Shown here in pieces: positions 35,501 to 44,676 of a DNA stretch of 64,000 bases. The DNA is taken from NCBI GenBank assembly GCA_029203125.1, contig CP119317.1:868001-932000 (forward strand). Reading direction: 5' to 3'. Each line of letters opens with the position of its first letter. The stretch's first letter is position 1. The DNA comes from Candidatus Cohnella colombiensis (GTDB lineage: Bacteria; Bacillota; Bacilli; Paenibacillales; Paenibacillaceae). The translations under genes and the position numbers were made by a program. Below the pieces are notes generated by a model. It was given only the letters and a program-made list of their open reading frames with translations, did not search any database and had not been told where the DNA came from.

Positions 35501-36028
35501 ATGGGTTTTCAATCGGGTGCGGACTTTTGCGAATCGTTCAATGGCGAAGAAGAGCTACTTGAGGAATTATATCGACAGATGCTTCGTGTCGTTCGACACA
35601 AGTTATGGCGCAAAGGTGATTCCAGTGACATTGTACAAGAAGCGTGGGTTCGCATCCTAGAAAACTATCCAACACTACGAGAAAAGGATAAGCTTGTACC
35701 TTGGGCCAAGACGATTGCCTCCAATTTGGCATCAAATGCAAATCGAAAGAAAAAGCTCGTATTTGAATGCGAGCTTGATGAACGAAGAGCTGCTGTACAT
35801 GAACCGATCTTAGAATCAGACTTAACGATGGAATTGTCGGAGCTTTTGGGTTTACTTTCACCTAGAGCACGCACTTTGTTGCTGTATAAATTTTATTACG
35901 GCTTTAAGGATGCGGAAATAGCGGAGGCGCTGTCGTTACCAATAGGCACTGTGAAGGCTCAAATTCATCGTAGTAAATTGCGTTTAAGCAAGCTAGAACT
36001 TGGACGTTCAAACTCTAGTGAATCTTGA
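35501..36028 (+). CDS. ECF-type RNA polymerase sigma factor
   Basis: 175 residues from ATG 35501. Sigma region 2 (LLEELYRQMLRVVRHKLWRKG, SSDIVQEAWVRILEN) and region 4 (LSPRARTLLLYKFYYGF, PIGTVKAQIHRSKLRL). No anti-sigma gene follows; a terminator and the lia operon come next. Target promoters unknown. Confidence 0.85.
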   Translation: MGFQSGADFCESFNGEEELLEELYRQMLRVVRHKLWRKGDSSDIVQEAWVRILENYPTLREKDKLVPWAKTIASNLASNANRKKKLVFECELDERRAAVHEPILESDLTMELSELLGLLSPRARTLLLYKFYYGFKDAEIAEALSLPIGTVKAQIHRSKLRLSKLELGRSNSSES

Positions 36029-36070
36029 TCGATTTATAAGTTTGTGGAAAGTTCGTGTACGTTAAAAACA

Positions 36071-36114
36071 AGCGATTATCGGCAGTGTCTTAGCCTGATA
36101 ATCGCTTTTTTGTT
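36071..36114 (+). terminator. terminator after the sigma factor gene
   Basis: AGCGATTATC / GATAATCGCT stem followed by six T, then G and TTTG. Confidence 0.88.
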
Positions 36115-36170
36115 TGCGGCTCAATGCATACTCCGACTTAAGACCGAGTATGGGGTACAACCTGCGCCGC

Positions 36171-36200
36171 TTCACAGTTTTACACATACTTAGTTATAAT
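36171..36200 (+). promoter_or_regulatory. promoter of the lia operon
   Basis: TTCACA at 36171 and TATAAT at 36195-36200, 18-bp spacer. Confidence 0.6.
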
Positions 36201-36245
36201 GAGTACATCACGTTGATCATTGGATCTTTAATGGAGGTTTTACCT

Positions 36246-37268
36246 ATGCAGTCATCACATTGGCATAGATCAATTTGGGGTATTGTTGTTGTTGCGATCG
36301 GTGTCGTTTTCTTGTTGAACTATTTAGGAATAAGTACGATAAGTATCGGGGAGTTGTTCGGTACCTATTGGCCTGTATTTCTTATTATTGTGGGATTACA
36401 GGGCGGAGTGCTTCAACGCGGTGGGGGTTCATTCTGGAACATCATCGTAATGATGATAGGAGTCATTTTCCTGGGTCGTAATTTAGGTTGGTTTTCATGG
36501 GGGCTAGGAGATATATTTCGATTAGTATGGCCGGTTCTCATTATTGTGATCGGTATTCGAATGATTGTATGCAATGGAGGTTCGAAAAAGAAGCGGCATC
36601 GTGATCGTTCAGAAGAGCAGAATTGGAGTCCAATCACACCTCCTATTCCGCCGACCCCTCCAGGTCCGCCACCTGCACCGTCGCAATATGATGACTTTGA
36701 TCGTAATGATATATTTTCGGGGTCGAGAGGTTCTAACCCTATTGATCTGTCGAAAGATGAGGCTGCAGGATCGCATACGCCACCACCACCGCCACCGCCG
36801 TATACAGACCGACAGAATGCAAAGCGTAAGCAAAGAGAAGAACATCACCATTGGCGCCATACGTATGCACATGATTGGTCAGATCCAAATCGTCGCCAGC
36901 ACAATCGTTTCATTGGCGATATCCACCTGGGACAAGATTATTGGGAGCTTCATCCGATGAATCTCTCCCACTTTATCGGCGATACTACGCTTGATTTAAC
37001 GAAGGCGCAAATTCCAATTGGAGAAACAAGAATATATGTTTCTTCATTCATTGGAGATGTGAAAGTATACGTTCCGAACGATATGACGCTCGGCGTCCAA
37101 GTATCTTCGAGTTGCTTGATCGGTGATGTGAAAGTGTTTGATGAAAAACGCGGTGGGTTTTTTAATCAGATTTCAGTGGAATCTCCAAGTTATATGGATG
37201 CCGAAAGACGTGTTGTTCTCATTGTAAGTAGCTTCATCGGAGATGTGCGCGTTACGAAGGTAGGTTGA
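36246..37268 (+). CDS. liaF: LiaF-like membrane regulator of cell-envelope stress
   Basis: 340 residues from ATG 36246 (GGAGG 8 nt upstream). N-terminal pairs of membrane helices (SIWGIVVVAIGVVFLLNYL, YWPVFLIIVGLQGG, FWNIIVMMIGVIFLGRNL, VWPVLIIVIGIRMIV), a long Pro-rich/charged linker (PPIPPTPPGPPPAPS, PPPPPPPYTD), then the C-terminal LiaF beta-repeat region with five (F/L)IGD motifs. LiaF holds the kinase LiaS off until antibiotics such as bacitracin or daptomycin act. First gene of liaFSR. Confidence 0.85.
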   Translation: MQSSHWHRSIWGIVVVAIGVVFLLNYLGISTISIGELFGTYWPVFLIIVGLQGGVLQRGGGSFWNIIVMMIGVIFLGRNLGWFSWGLGDIFRLVWPVLIIVIGIRMIVCNGGSKKKRHRDRSEEQNWSPITPPIPPTPPGPPPAPSQYDDFDRNDIFSGSRGSNPIDLSKDEAAGSHTPPPPPPPYTDRQNAKRKQREEHHHWRHTYAHDWSDPNRRQHNRFIGDIHLGQDYWELHPMNLSHFIGDTTLDLTKAQIPIGETRIYVSSFIGDVKVYVPNDMTLGVQVSSSCLIGDVKVFDEKRGGFFNQISVESPSYMDAERRVVLIVSSFIGDVRVTKVG

Positions 37269-37272
37269 TCAG

Positions 37273-38313
37273 ATGCTCAAATTTGTGCGCAATAGTAAGT
37301 GGCGACTTTCGATTTATGCAGGTGTGGCAACTGTTTTGCTAATGACGTTATTTTATATGGTATGGTCGGCGTTATCCAATCAGGAGCCTGATCTTGAGTT
37401 ATGGATCGGCTGGACAATTGGGTTACTATTAATGCAGATGGGAATTGCCTATCAGCAAGGTCGCCAAACACAACGGAAGCTGGATCAATTACAACTCATG
37501 ATAAAGCAAGTTGCTGCAGGTAATTGGAATGCTCGATTGCCAGAGTTGGAGCAGGATGTGTTTTCAGAAGTGCATCGTGATTTCAATCGAATGGTTAGCG
37601 TATTGGAAGCACGTCTCAAGCTACTCCAGCAGTTGGGTGAGCGTGAAGTGATGGAAGAGGCTTCTTCTATAGAGGCAGCAGTATTGGAAGAACGGCGACG
37701 GCTAGCTCGCGACTTGCATGATACAGTTAGTCAGCAGCTGTTCGCACTACATATGTCATCATCATCATTGCCAAAGCTGCTTGAGGTAAATCCTGAGCAT
37801 GCTCAGCAAGTTATGGTGCAATTAATCGAAATGTCTTCCACTGCTCAACGACAAATGAGAGGGCTCATTGCACAATTAAGACCTATGGAGCTTCAAGGTC
37901 GTACATTAAATGAGGCGTTAGATCGTTGGTTCCCTGATTATTGTCGGCAAAATAGGCTTCAAGGGACGATGGAGGTTCAGCTTAAAGGCAGAATATCCGA
38001 AGCGAAGGAGCATCAGCTATTTCTCATCATACAAGAGGGAATGGCAAATGTTGTGAAGCATGCGGAAGCACAAAGTGTGCGTCTCTCGCTAGGTGAATCC
38101 GATCGTCAAATTACTTTACAGATTGAAGACAATGGAACCGGATTTCGAGGTGACCAAGTTAAATCGGGTACATATGGTTTATCAACGATGCGCGAACGTG
38201 CTCAAAAACTTGGCGGAGAAGCTGAAATTAGAAGTAAGCCGGGTTCAGGAACGCATGTCAGAGTGTGGTTCCCGAAATTTGATACAGATACAGATGTAGC
38301 GAAAGAATCGTAA
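37273..38313 (+). CDS. liaS: LiaS-like sensor histidine kinase
   Basis: 346 residues. Two N-terminal membrane helices (VATVLLMTLFYMVWSAL, IGWTIGLLLMQMGIAY), HAMP-like stretch, HisKA_3 dimerisation with the phospho-acceptor His in ARDLHDTVSQQLFA, and an HATPase with DNGTGFRGD and GTYGLSTMRERA. Follows liaF by 4 bp. Confidence 0.87.
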   Translation: MLKFVRNSKWRLSIYAGVATVLLMTLFYMVWSALSNQEPDLELWIGWTIGLLLMQMGIAYQQGRQTQRKLDQLQLMIKQVAAGNWNARLPELEQDVFSEVHRDFNRMVSVLEARLKLLQQLGEREVMEEASSIEAAVLEERRRLARDLHDTVSQQLFALHMSSSSLPKLLEVNPEHAQQVMVQLIEMSSTAQRQMRGLIAQLRPMELQGRTLNEALDRWFPDYCRQNRLQGTMEVQLKGRISEAKEHQLFLIIQEGMANVVKHAEAQSVRLSLGESDRQITLQIEDNGTGFRGDQVKSGTYGLSTMRERAQKLGGEAEIRSKPGSGTHVRVWFPKFDTDTDVAKES

Positions 38314-38345
38314 TCGTGCCACCAATGGAAAAGGAGCTATGAGTG

Positions 38346-39008
38346 ATGACAGAACGATGGAAAGTACTTATCGTAGACGATCATGAGATGGTTAGAACAG
38401 GTCTTCGCACTTATCTAATGCTCGATCCAAGGTTTGAAGTGATCGGAGAAGCGGTGAATGGCAAGGATGCGGTCGAGGCATTAAGCGAAGGTAGGTATAA
38501 TGGTGTGATGCCTGAGCTTGTGCTGATGGATTTGATGATGCCTGAGATGAATGGTGTGGAGACGACTCGTGCATTGTTAAGTCAATACCCGGGACTTAGA
38601 ATCGTAATTTTAACTAGCTTTTTAGAAGATGAAAAGGTTGTCGAAGCGATTGAAGCGGGTGCGGTGAGCTATGTTCTCAAGACGGTATCTGCAGATGAAT
38701 TGATTTATGCGATGCAGGGCGCGATTCGGAACATGCCTGTAATGAGTGGAGACGTCTCGCAGGCGTTAACACGTGGACTGCGTAAACGTTCAACAAGCTA
38801 TGATGTAGATGGATTAACGGAACGCGAGAAAGAAGTGCTTCTGCTCATTGCGGAGGGAAGATCCAATAAGGAAATCGGTGATGAGCTTCATATTAGTATT
38901 AAGACTGTAAAAACGCATGTAAGTAATTTGCTCATGAAGTGCGAGCTTGACGATCGAACGCAATTAGCGATTTTCGCGCATCGCAATGGTTGGGTGAAAG
39001 AAGCGTAA
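38346..39008 (+). CDS. liaR: LiaR-like NarL-family response regulator
   Basis: 220 residues from ATG 38346 (AAGGAG at 38331). Receiver with acidic pocket DDHE, phospho-Asp in LVLMDLMMPEMNG and Lys in VLKTVSA; C-terminal LuxR HTH LTEREKEVLLLIAEGRSNKEI. Expected partner of the kinase 30 bp upstream. Confidence 0.87.
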   Translation: MTERWKVLIVDDHEMVRTGLRTYLMLDPRFEVIGEAVNGKDAVEALSEGRYNGVMPELVLMDLMMPEMNGVETTRALLSQYPGLRIVILTSFLEDEKVVEAIEAGAVSYVLKTVSADELIYAMQGAIRNMPVMSGDVSQALTRGLRKRSTSYDVDGLTEREKEVLLLIAEGRSNKEIGDELHISIKTVKTHVSNLLMKCELDDRTQLAIFAHRNGWVKEA

Positions 39009-39017
39009 TTGACGATG

Positions 39018-39046
39018 AACGACACTACGGTGTCGTTTTTCTTGTT
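39018..39046 (+). terminator. terminator of the lia operon
   Basis: AACGACAC / GTGTCGTTTTT stem with TACG loop, followed by CTTGTTGTTTTT. Confidence 0.85.
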
Positions 39047-39170
39047 GTTTTTGCTAAACCTTTTACTTCATATTCATTTCCGTTTAAGATAGTTTTAAGG
39101 TTTGTTGATTAAGATAATGCTATGAAATATACAGATCGGCGTCAAAGGATGACGCAAGGAGGCAATTCAG

Positions 39171-40694
39171 ATGGATGAAAACAATAAACAGCCTGAAGAT
39201 CAAGTGCCATCATCAAATGAACAAGACAACCGAGAAGATCCTTATGCGAGTGTGCGAAGAGAGTCGGAACCCTATACATTCGGTCCATTTGGACCTAGTC
39301 CTACACCTAGTCCGAGTGAAAGCCCATTGATTACAGAATATAAGCCGAGCATAGAGCAGGCACCGAATGAAGTTATGATTGCTGCATCGAACACAAGAGA
39401 ATATCGACCTTTCACGGTATCGGGCGGAGTTGCTCGTAGCGATTGGGGTGGAAAACCTCCTCGTAAAACGTCGTTTTTAGCTATATTCGCTTCATTTATG
39501 ATTGGTGTACTTGTCGTTGGTGGCTTGATGTTCGCCTCAGATCAAGGCAACTGGTTTACGAAGGCTACTGCTACTAGCGGTGCAGTTTCGTCACAGGAGC
39601 CTGAAGTGAAGGCGGTCAATAGCACGGTTAATGATGCAACGGATGTCGTTCGTCCGAACAATATCGCCCAAATTTTTGAACAATCATCGCCAGCTGTTGT
39701 CAGAATTGAAACCTATGCGAAGGCTCGTAGCAGCTCAAGCAGTATGTGGCAGGATGATTTCTTTAGACAGTTCTTTGGAGAGCAATATGATAATCGTTCC
39801 AACAACGGATCAGAAGATCAAAGAGGCGCACTTCAACAAAGTGGGATGGGCTCTGGATTTATTTTTGATTCAACGGGCTATATTTTAACGAATCAGCATG
39901 TCATTGGGGATGCAGATCAGATTAAGGTCATTGTGGATGGCTATGAAGAGCCTTTCGTTGCTGAATTACTCGGTTCAAGCTATGACTTAGATTTGGCCGT
40001 ACTGAAAATAAAGGGCAATGAATTCCCTACATTGAAGCTAGGCGATGCCTCTTCGCTTAACATGGGCGATTGGGTCGTTGCAATTGGTAACCCTTATGGG
40101 TTTGACCATACGGTAACTGTTGGTGTATTAAGCTCGAACGAGCGTGAGATCAGTATCTCTGACTCGAATGGTACGAGAAATTACAAGCATTTGTTGCAAA
40201 CAGACGCTTCGATTAATCCTGGTAATTCCGGTGGTCCATTGCTCAACTTGAAAGGTGAAGTCATCGGGATTAATACGGCGGTAAGCTCTGAGGCACAGGG
40301 GATCGGTTTTGCAATTCCGACGACGACCATTACTGAAGTATTGGATAACTTGAAAAACAATACGAAGATCCCACAAGCTCCAGTGCCGTTTATTGGTGCG
40401 AACTTGATGGACGTAACGGTAGATATTGCGCAACGACTTGGCATTGACGAGAACACGAAAGGTTCATTCGTCAAAGATGTGTTGTTCAACAGTCCTGCGT
40501 ACAAAGCGGACCTCCGTCAATACGATGTCATCTTAGGTATTGAGGACAAGAAATATAAGACTAAAGAAGATTTGATCGCAGAAATTCAGAAGAAATCTGT
40601 CGGCGATAAAGTGAACTTAGATATTCTAAGAGGAGATAAAAATCTCCAGATCACAGTAATAATCGGAGATCGCAACGAATTCGAAGCAAAATAA
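39171..40694 (+). CDS. htrA: HtrA/DegP-type membrane-anchored serine protease
   Basis: 507 residues. Cytoplasmic Pro/Ser-rich N-terminus, one membrane helix (FLAIFASFMIGVLVVGGLMF), trypsin-like domain with His in LTNQHVIG, Asp in YDLDLAVLKI and Ser in INPGNSGGPL, then a C-terminal PDZ (VPFIGANLMDVTVDIA, SPAYKADLRQYDVILG). Degrades misfolded exported proteins. AAGGAGG precedes the ATG. Next to an OmpR-type two-component pair. Confidence 0.92.
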   Translation: MDENNKQPEDQVPSSNEQDNREDPYASVRRESEPYTFGPFGPSPTPSPSESPLITEYKPSIEQAPNEVMIAASNTREYRPFTVSGGVARSDWGGKPPRKTSFLAIFASFMIGVLVVGGLMFASDQGNWFTKATATSGAVSSQEPEVKAVNSTVNDATDVVRPNNIAQIFEQSSPAVVRIETYAKARSSSSSMWQDDFFRQFFGEQYDNRSNNGSEDQRGALQQSGMGSGFIFDSTGYILTNQHVIGDADQIKVIVDGYEEPFVAELLGSSYDLDLAVLKIKGNEFPTLKLGDASSLNMGDWVVAIGNPYGFDHTVTVGVLSSNEREISISDSNGTRNYKHLLQTDASINPGNSGGPLLNLKGEVIGINTAVSSEAQGIGFAIPTTTITEVLDNLKNNTKIPQAPVPFIGANLMDVTVDIAQRLGIDENTKGSFVKDVLFNSPAYKADLRQYDVILGIEDKKYKTKEDLIAEIQKKSVGDKVNLDILRGDKNLQITVIIGDRNEFEAK

Positions 40695-40709
40695 GCACTA
40701 AATATAAGA

Positions 40710-40743
40710 AGCGGGAAGCCGTAACAAGGTTCCCGCTCTTTGT
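40710..40743 (+). terminator. terminator between htrA and the two-component genes
   Basis: AGCGGGAA / TTCCCGCT stem followed by CTTTGTG; short T-tract, so read-through into the regulator gene is possible. Confidence 0.6.
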
Positions 40744-40764
40744 GCAAGAGGAGGACGAGTTGTC

Positions 40765-41451
40765 GTGAGGCCCTATATTACAGTCATTGATGATGATGAA
40801 AAAATTACATCGTTGCTTCGTCGAAGCTTAGCCTTTGAGGGCTATGAAATATCAACTGCACCAGATGGTAGTGAAGGTCTGAAGTTGATTGGTCAGCGTC
40901 AACCAGATCTTATCATCTTGGATGTGATGATGCCGAAGATGGACGGCTGGGAGGTATGTCGTCGGCTTAGAGAAGCGAGAATTACATCACCGGTACTGCT
41001 GTTAACTGCAAAAGATGAAGTGCAGGACCGTGTCAAAGGACTAGATATTGGGGCTGATGACTATCTTGTGAAGCCTTTCGCTCTAGAGGAGTTAATGGCA
41101 AGAGTGCGAGCTCTGCTTCGTAGACGTCCGGAAAAGGTTGAAGAGACAGGGCAATTTCGTTATGAGGATTTGCTGCTTGATGTGGATGGGCGCGAGGTCA
41201 TCCGCGGTGAACGGACGATTGAATTAACAGCAAAAGAATTTGATCTTTTGCACTTATTCATTCAAAACCCGAAGCGCGTGCTGTCGAGAGATCAAATTAT
41301 GGAACGGATATGGGGATATGATTATAGCGGAGAATCGAACGTGCTTGAAGTGTACATAGCGATGCTTAGGCAGAAGCTAGAAGAGCGCGGTGAGAAGAGA
41401 GTTATTCAGACGGTTAGAGGTGCGGGCTACGTACTTAAAGGGGAAAGCTGA
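40765..41451 (+). CDS. OmpR/PhoB-family response regulator
   Basis: 228 residues from GTG 40765 with AGAGGAGG upstream. Receiver (IDDDEK, phospho-Asp in LIILDVMMPKMDG, Lys in VKPFALEEL) and winged helix (LTAKEFDLLHLFIQNPKRVLS, IQTVRGAGYVLK). Placement after htrA suggests a CssR-like secretion-stress regulator, but this is context only. Confidence 0.88.
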   Translation: MRPYITVIDDDEKITSLLRRSLAFEGYEISTAPDGSEGLKLIGQRQPDLIILDVMMPKMDGWEVCRRLREARITSPVLLLTAKDEVQDRVKGLDIGADDYLVKPFALEELMARVRALLRRRPEKVEETGQFRYEDLLLDVDGREVIRGERTIELTAKEFDLLHLFIQNPKRVLSRDQIMERIWGYDYSGESNVLEVYIAMLRQKLEERGEKRVIQTVRGAGYVLKGES

Positions 41452-41453
41452 AG

Positions 41454-42923
41454 ATGTCGATCCGACTTCGATTAACCTTATGGTATACAAGCTTGTTCGC
41501 GGTTGCTTTCTTCGCCTTTGGCATAATCGTTTATAATTCAGTCTATCATAACACGATATCTGAATTGCGAATGAGATTAGAGAAAGTTGCAGCGGATGTT
41601 AAGGTGAATGGTAGTCCAAATCAGTATGAGTACAATTTGAACTCAAGGGCACCTGGTTTCAATTCGGCGATCATTGGAATTCAGTTAACAAGCTATGCAG
41701 AAGCAAAGACTGGATATGTAATTGGTAAGTCGAACAATATGTCCATTTCAAATCTGACGTTTCCTTTTTCGCCACAGGATGAAGTTTCAGGTAAGCCAAG
41801 GTTTGTACAACAACAGTTGGGTGATGAACCGTTCTACATCTATGAAGCCCCAATAATGAACAAAGGGACAAATGATGTCATTGCTTTGCTTCAGGTGGGT
41901 ATTCATACAGGGGGGGAGCAGCTTCTCTTCTCACGGTTAAGGACGATGCTGTGGCTTTCTGGAATTATTGCTCTGTTAGCTGCTTTTCTACTCGGTATAT
42001 TCCTATCGCGAAAGGCTATTCACCCGATCGGCAGAGTGACAGAAGCGGCAGAGCGTATTCGAAGTGGTACGGAGCTAGGATTGCGAATTCCGCGCGGTAA
42101 GACTAACGATGAGATTGGTCGTCTGACGGATACGTTGAATGACATGCTATCTGGATTAGAGAAGGCATACAAAAATTTAGAGGATTCGAATATCGCGCAG
42201 CGCAGGTTCGTTTCAGATGCTTCCCATGAGCTAAGGACACCGCTGACGACGATTCGAGGCAATGTTGATTTGTTGGAAAAGATTTGGGCTGATAGCAGCT
42301 CTGATAGAGAGAATGCATATACACAGGCTAGTGAATTAACAGCTGAGGAAAAAAGGCAGTTATCAATGGAGTCCATTCACGATATTGCAGATGAAGCGCG
42401 TAGGATGAGTCATCTTGTGAACGATCTGCTTGCGCTTGCTCGTGCAGATGCGGGCTATTCAGTGGAGATGGAGCTACTTTCGCTGCGTTCGCTTGCAGAA
42501 GAGGCGGCGAGACGGGCTGGGTTTTTACCTCGCAAAGCGGAATGGATCGTAGGTCCGCTTGACGCTTTGGACAATGTGTGGGTAAAAGGTAATCATGATT
42601 ATTTGCTCCAATTACTTTTTATTTTCATCGAAAATGGTTTTAAATATACGCAAGCAGGAGAAGTACGGCTTTATGCTGTAATATCTGGTGATTTCGTTGG
42701 ACTGAGCGTTTCAGATACAGGGATGGGTATGAATCAAGATGAAATCCCGCATATTTTTGATCGCTTTTATCGGGCTGACGTATCTCGAGGAGAAACTGCA
42801 GGAACGGGATTAGGTCTTTCGATTGCTAAATGGATTGCTGAACTACACCATGCAACAATTGATGTGCGCAGTCAGGAGCAGCAAGGAACAACATTTACGA
42901 TATGGCTCCCCATTATAAAGTAA
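41454..42923 (+). CDS. sensor histidine kinase (HAMP-HisKA-HATPase)
   Basis: 489 residues. Two membrane helices (TSLFAVAFFAFGIIVYN near the start and LSGIIALLAAFLLGIFLS at about 165-182) enclose an extracellular sensor of about 130 residues. HAMP, then HisKA with SDASHELRTPLTTIRGN, HATPase with IFIENGFKYT, and DTGMGMNQDEI/GTGLGLSIA. Starts 3 bp after the regulator stop; the two are one operon. Confidence 0.88.
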   Translation: MSIRLRLTLWYTSLFAVAFFAFGIIVYNSVYHNTISELRMRLEKVAADVKVNGSPNQYEYNLNSRAPGFNSAIIGIQLTSYAEAKTGYVIGKSNNMSISNLTFPFSPQDEVSGKPRFVQQQLGDEPFYIYEAPIMNKGTNDVIALLQVGIHTGGEQLLFSRLRTMLWLSGIIALLAAFLLGIFLSRKAIHPIGRVTEAAERIRSGTELGLRIPRGKTNDEIGRLTDTLNDMLSGLEKAYKNLEDSNIAQRRFVSDASHELRTPLTTIRGNVDLLEKIWADSSSDRENAYTQASELTAEEKRQLSMESIHDIADEARRMSHLVNDLLALARADAGYSVEMELLSLRSLAEEAARRAGFLPRKAEWIVGPLDALDNVWVKGNHDYLLQLLFIFIENGFKYTQAGEVRLYAVISGDFVGLSVSDTGMGMNQDEIPHIFDRFYRADVSRGETAGTGLGLSIAKWIAELHHATIDVRSQEQQGTTFTIWLPIIK

Positions 42924-42929
42924 AAATTG

Positions 42930-42970
42930 GAAGACGGCTGAGATCACGAAACGTGAGGAGGTCGTCTTTC
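42930..42970 (+). terminator. terminator of the two-component operon
   Basis: AAGACG ... CGTCTT long imperfect stem with a central CACGAAACGTG hairpin, followed by TTCGTCTT. Confidence 0.6.
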
Positions 42971-42995
42971 GTCTTATTCATGAATAAGGTATAAT
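42967..42995 (+). promoter_or_regulatory. candidate ispH promoter with a perfect palindrome in its spacer
   Basis: TATAAT at 42990-42995; 17 bp upstream the -35 position (TTTCGT at 42967) is poor. The spacer holds the perfect 16-bp palindrome CTTATTCATGAATAAG at 42973-42988, a possible regulator site. Confidence 0.5.
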
Positions 42996-43066
42996 GTATT
43001 ATTATGAAGCCTAGCTCTGCGATGGTTTAGTTGTGCAGACGTGGGCGAGAGAGTAGGCGTTAGTAG

Positions 43067-44017
43067 ATGGAAGTTGTGAAAATTTCCCCAAGGGGATATT
43101 GCTATGGTGTCGTTGATGCGATGGTGCTCGCGCTACAAACTGCACGCAACTTGGATTTACCGCGTCCGATCTATATTTTAGGTATGATTGTTCATAATAG
43201 TCATGTTACGGATGCGTTCAAGGAAGAAGGTATTATTACTTTAGACGGTAGTGATCGTCTTGAAATATTAGAACAGATTGAACAAGGGACAGTCATTTTT
43301 ACAGCGCATGGTGTTTCTCCAGAAGTTCGTAAAAGAGCGAAGGAAAAAGGCTTAACAGTCGTTGACGCGACTTGCCCCGATGTGACGAAGACGCATGACC
43401 TGATTCGAGAAAAGGTTGGCGAAGGTTATGAAGTCATCTATATCGGGAAGAAGGGTCATCCTGAGCCTGAGGGAGCAATTGGGATCGCTGAAGGACATGT
43501 ACACTTGATCGAACGTGAAGAAGATATTGAGAAGCTAACTTTGCCGCATGATCGAATCATTATTACGAATCAAACGACAATGTCACAATGGGACATTAGA
43601 CATCTCATGTCGCTATTGCTGGCAGCTTTTCCGACAGCTGAAATTCACAATGAAATTTGTTTGGCGACTCAGGTTCGGCAAGAAGCAGTAGCGGCGCAAG
43701 CTCGCGAAGCTGACCTGTGCATTGTTGTCGGAGATCCAAGAAGTAACAATTCAAACCGATTAGCTCAAGTGTCTGAGGAGATTGCAGGTGTTCCAGCACA
43801 CCGAATCGCTGATTTAAGTGAATTAAATCTGGAGTGGCTGCAAGGAGTTGAACGGGTGTCCGTCACTTCAGGTGCTTCGACGCCAACTGCGTTAACAAAG
43901 GAAGTTATTGCCTATATCGAGCAATATAATCCCGACAATCCCGCCACTTGGCCGTTGATTCGTACCGTTAATCCGAATAAGCTATTACCGAATGTGAAAG
44001 AACGTACGATAAGGTAA
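43067..44017 (+). CDS. ispH: 4-hydroxy-3-methylbut-2-enyl diphosphate reductase
   Basis: 316 residues. Last enzyme of the MEP isoprenoid pathway. The three cluster cysteines are in PRGYCYGVVDA, VVDATCPDVTKTH and NEICLATQVRQ; other active-site motifs are IVHNSHV, TAHGVSPEV, QTTMSQWD and SVTSGASTPTALTKEV. Complete; the ribosome binding site is weak. Confidence 0.94.
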   Translation: MEVVKISPRGYCYGVVDAMVLALQTARNLDLPRPIYILGMIVHNSHVTDAFKEEGIITLDGSDRLEILEQIEQGTVIFTAHGVSPEVRKRAKEKGLTVVDATCPDVTKTHDLIREKVGEGYEVIYIGKKGHPEPEGAIGIAEGHVHLIEREEDIEKLTLPHDRIIITNQTTMSQWDIRHLMSLLLAAFPTAEIHNEICLATQVRQEAVAAQAREADLCIVVGDPRSNNSNRLAQVSEEIAGVPAHRIADLSELNLEWLQGVERVSVTSGASTPTALTKEVIAYIEQYNPDNPATWPLIRTVNPNKLLPNVKERTIR

Positions 44018-44050
44018 GGTTGGCTTAAATATGAGGAGAGAAGGTTTCAT

Positions 44051-44557
44051 ATGAGGAAACGACTTCATTCCTTTCGACGATGGCTAACTCATAAGCGAAT
44101 TTCTTTGCTGCGTGCCAAAGGTGGCGCATCAATGGTCGCGATGGGCTTCGCGATCGGGATTGCAATAGAGATGTTCACATTACCGACATTAGGCGCGGCA
44201 TTTATTCTAATATTTCCACTCGTATTCTTGTTGCGGGCAAGTTTGCCTGCAGCGTTGATCGGATTCGTATTAGGGAAAGTCATTTATATTCCAATGATGT
44301 ATCCGAACTCAAAGGTCGGCGGATGGGTGCTCCCTAAGCATATTAGTATTAATCTGCCCTTTCTCTCGGACCGGATCAATTACTTGCTGCTTACGAATTT
44401 GAAGCTCATTGTTGGTGGGATGATTAACGGAGTGATACTAGGTATCATCTGTTATTTCCCGATCAAGTGGAGCATTAATGCGTTTAAGGCGAATCGTAAA
44501 GAAAAACGAAGACTAAAACATGCGGCGGCACTGGAGATGAATTCTGTGTTGAAATAA
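44051..44557 (+). CDS. DUF2062 membrane protein
   Basis: 168 residues. Matches DUF2062: SMVAMGFAIGIAIEMFTLPTLG, LPAALIGFVLGKVIYIPMMY and IVGGMINGVILGIICYFPI as hydrophobic segments, basic N- and C-termini. Follows ispH by 33 bp with GGAGAG before the ATG. Function unknown. Confidence 0.8.
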   Translation: MRKRLHSFRRWLTHKRISLLRAKGGASMVAMGFAIGIAIEMFTLPTLGAAFILIFPLVFLLRASLPAALIGFVLGKVIYIPMMYPNSKVGGWVLPKHISINLPFLSDRINYLLLTNLKLIVGGMINGVILGIICYFPIKWSINAFKANRKEKRRLKHAAALEMNSVLK

Positions 44558-44558
44558 G

Positions 44559-44600
44559 AGATCCTTCAACGTTTAATCGTTGACAAGGATCTTTTTTTTC
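44559..44600 (+). terminator. terminator after the DUF2062 gene
   Basis: AGATCCTT / AAGGATCT stem with an inner CAACG/CGTTG, followed by eight T. Confidence 0.93.
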
Positions 44601-44676
44601 GTTATATTTACTTTAGTGCTTAAAAGCGTATAAGCGTCGAAGCGTATACGCGCTAAAATATAGGAGCGTGAATCTG

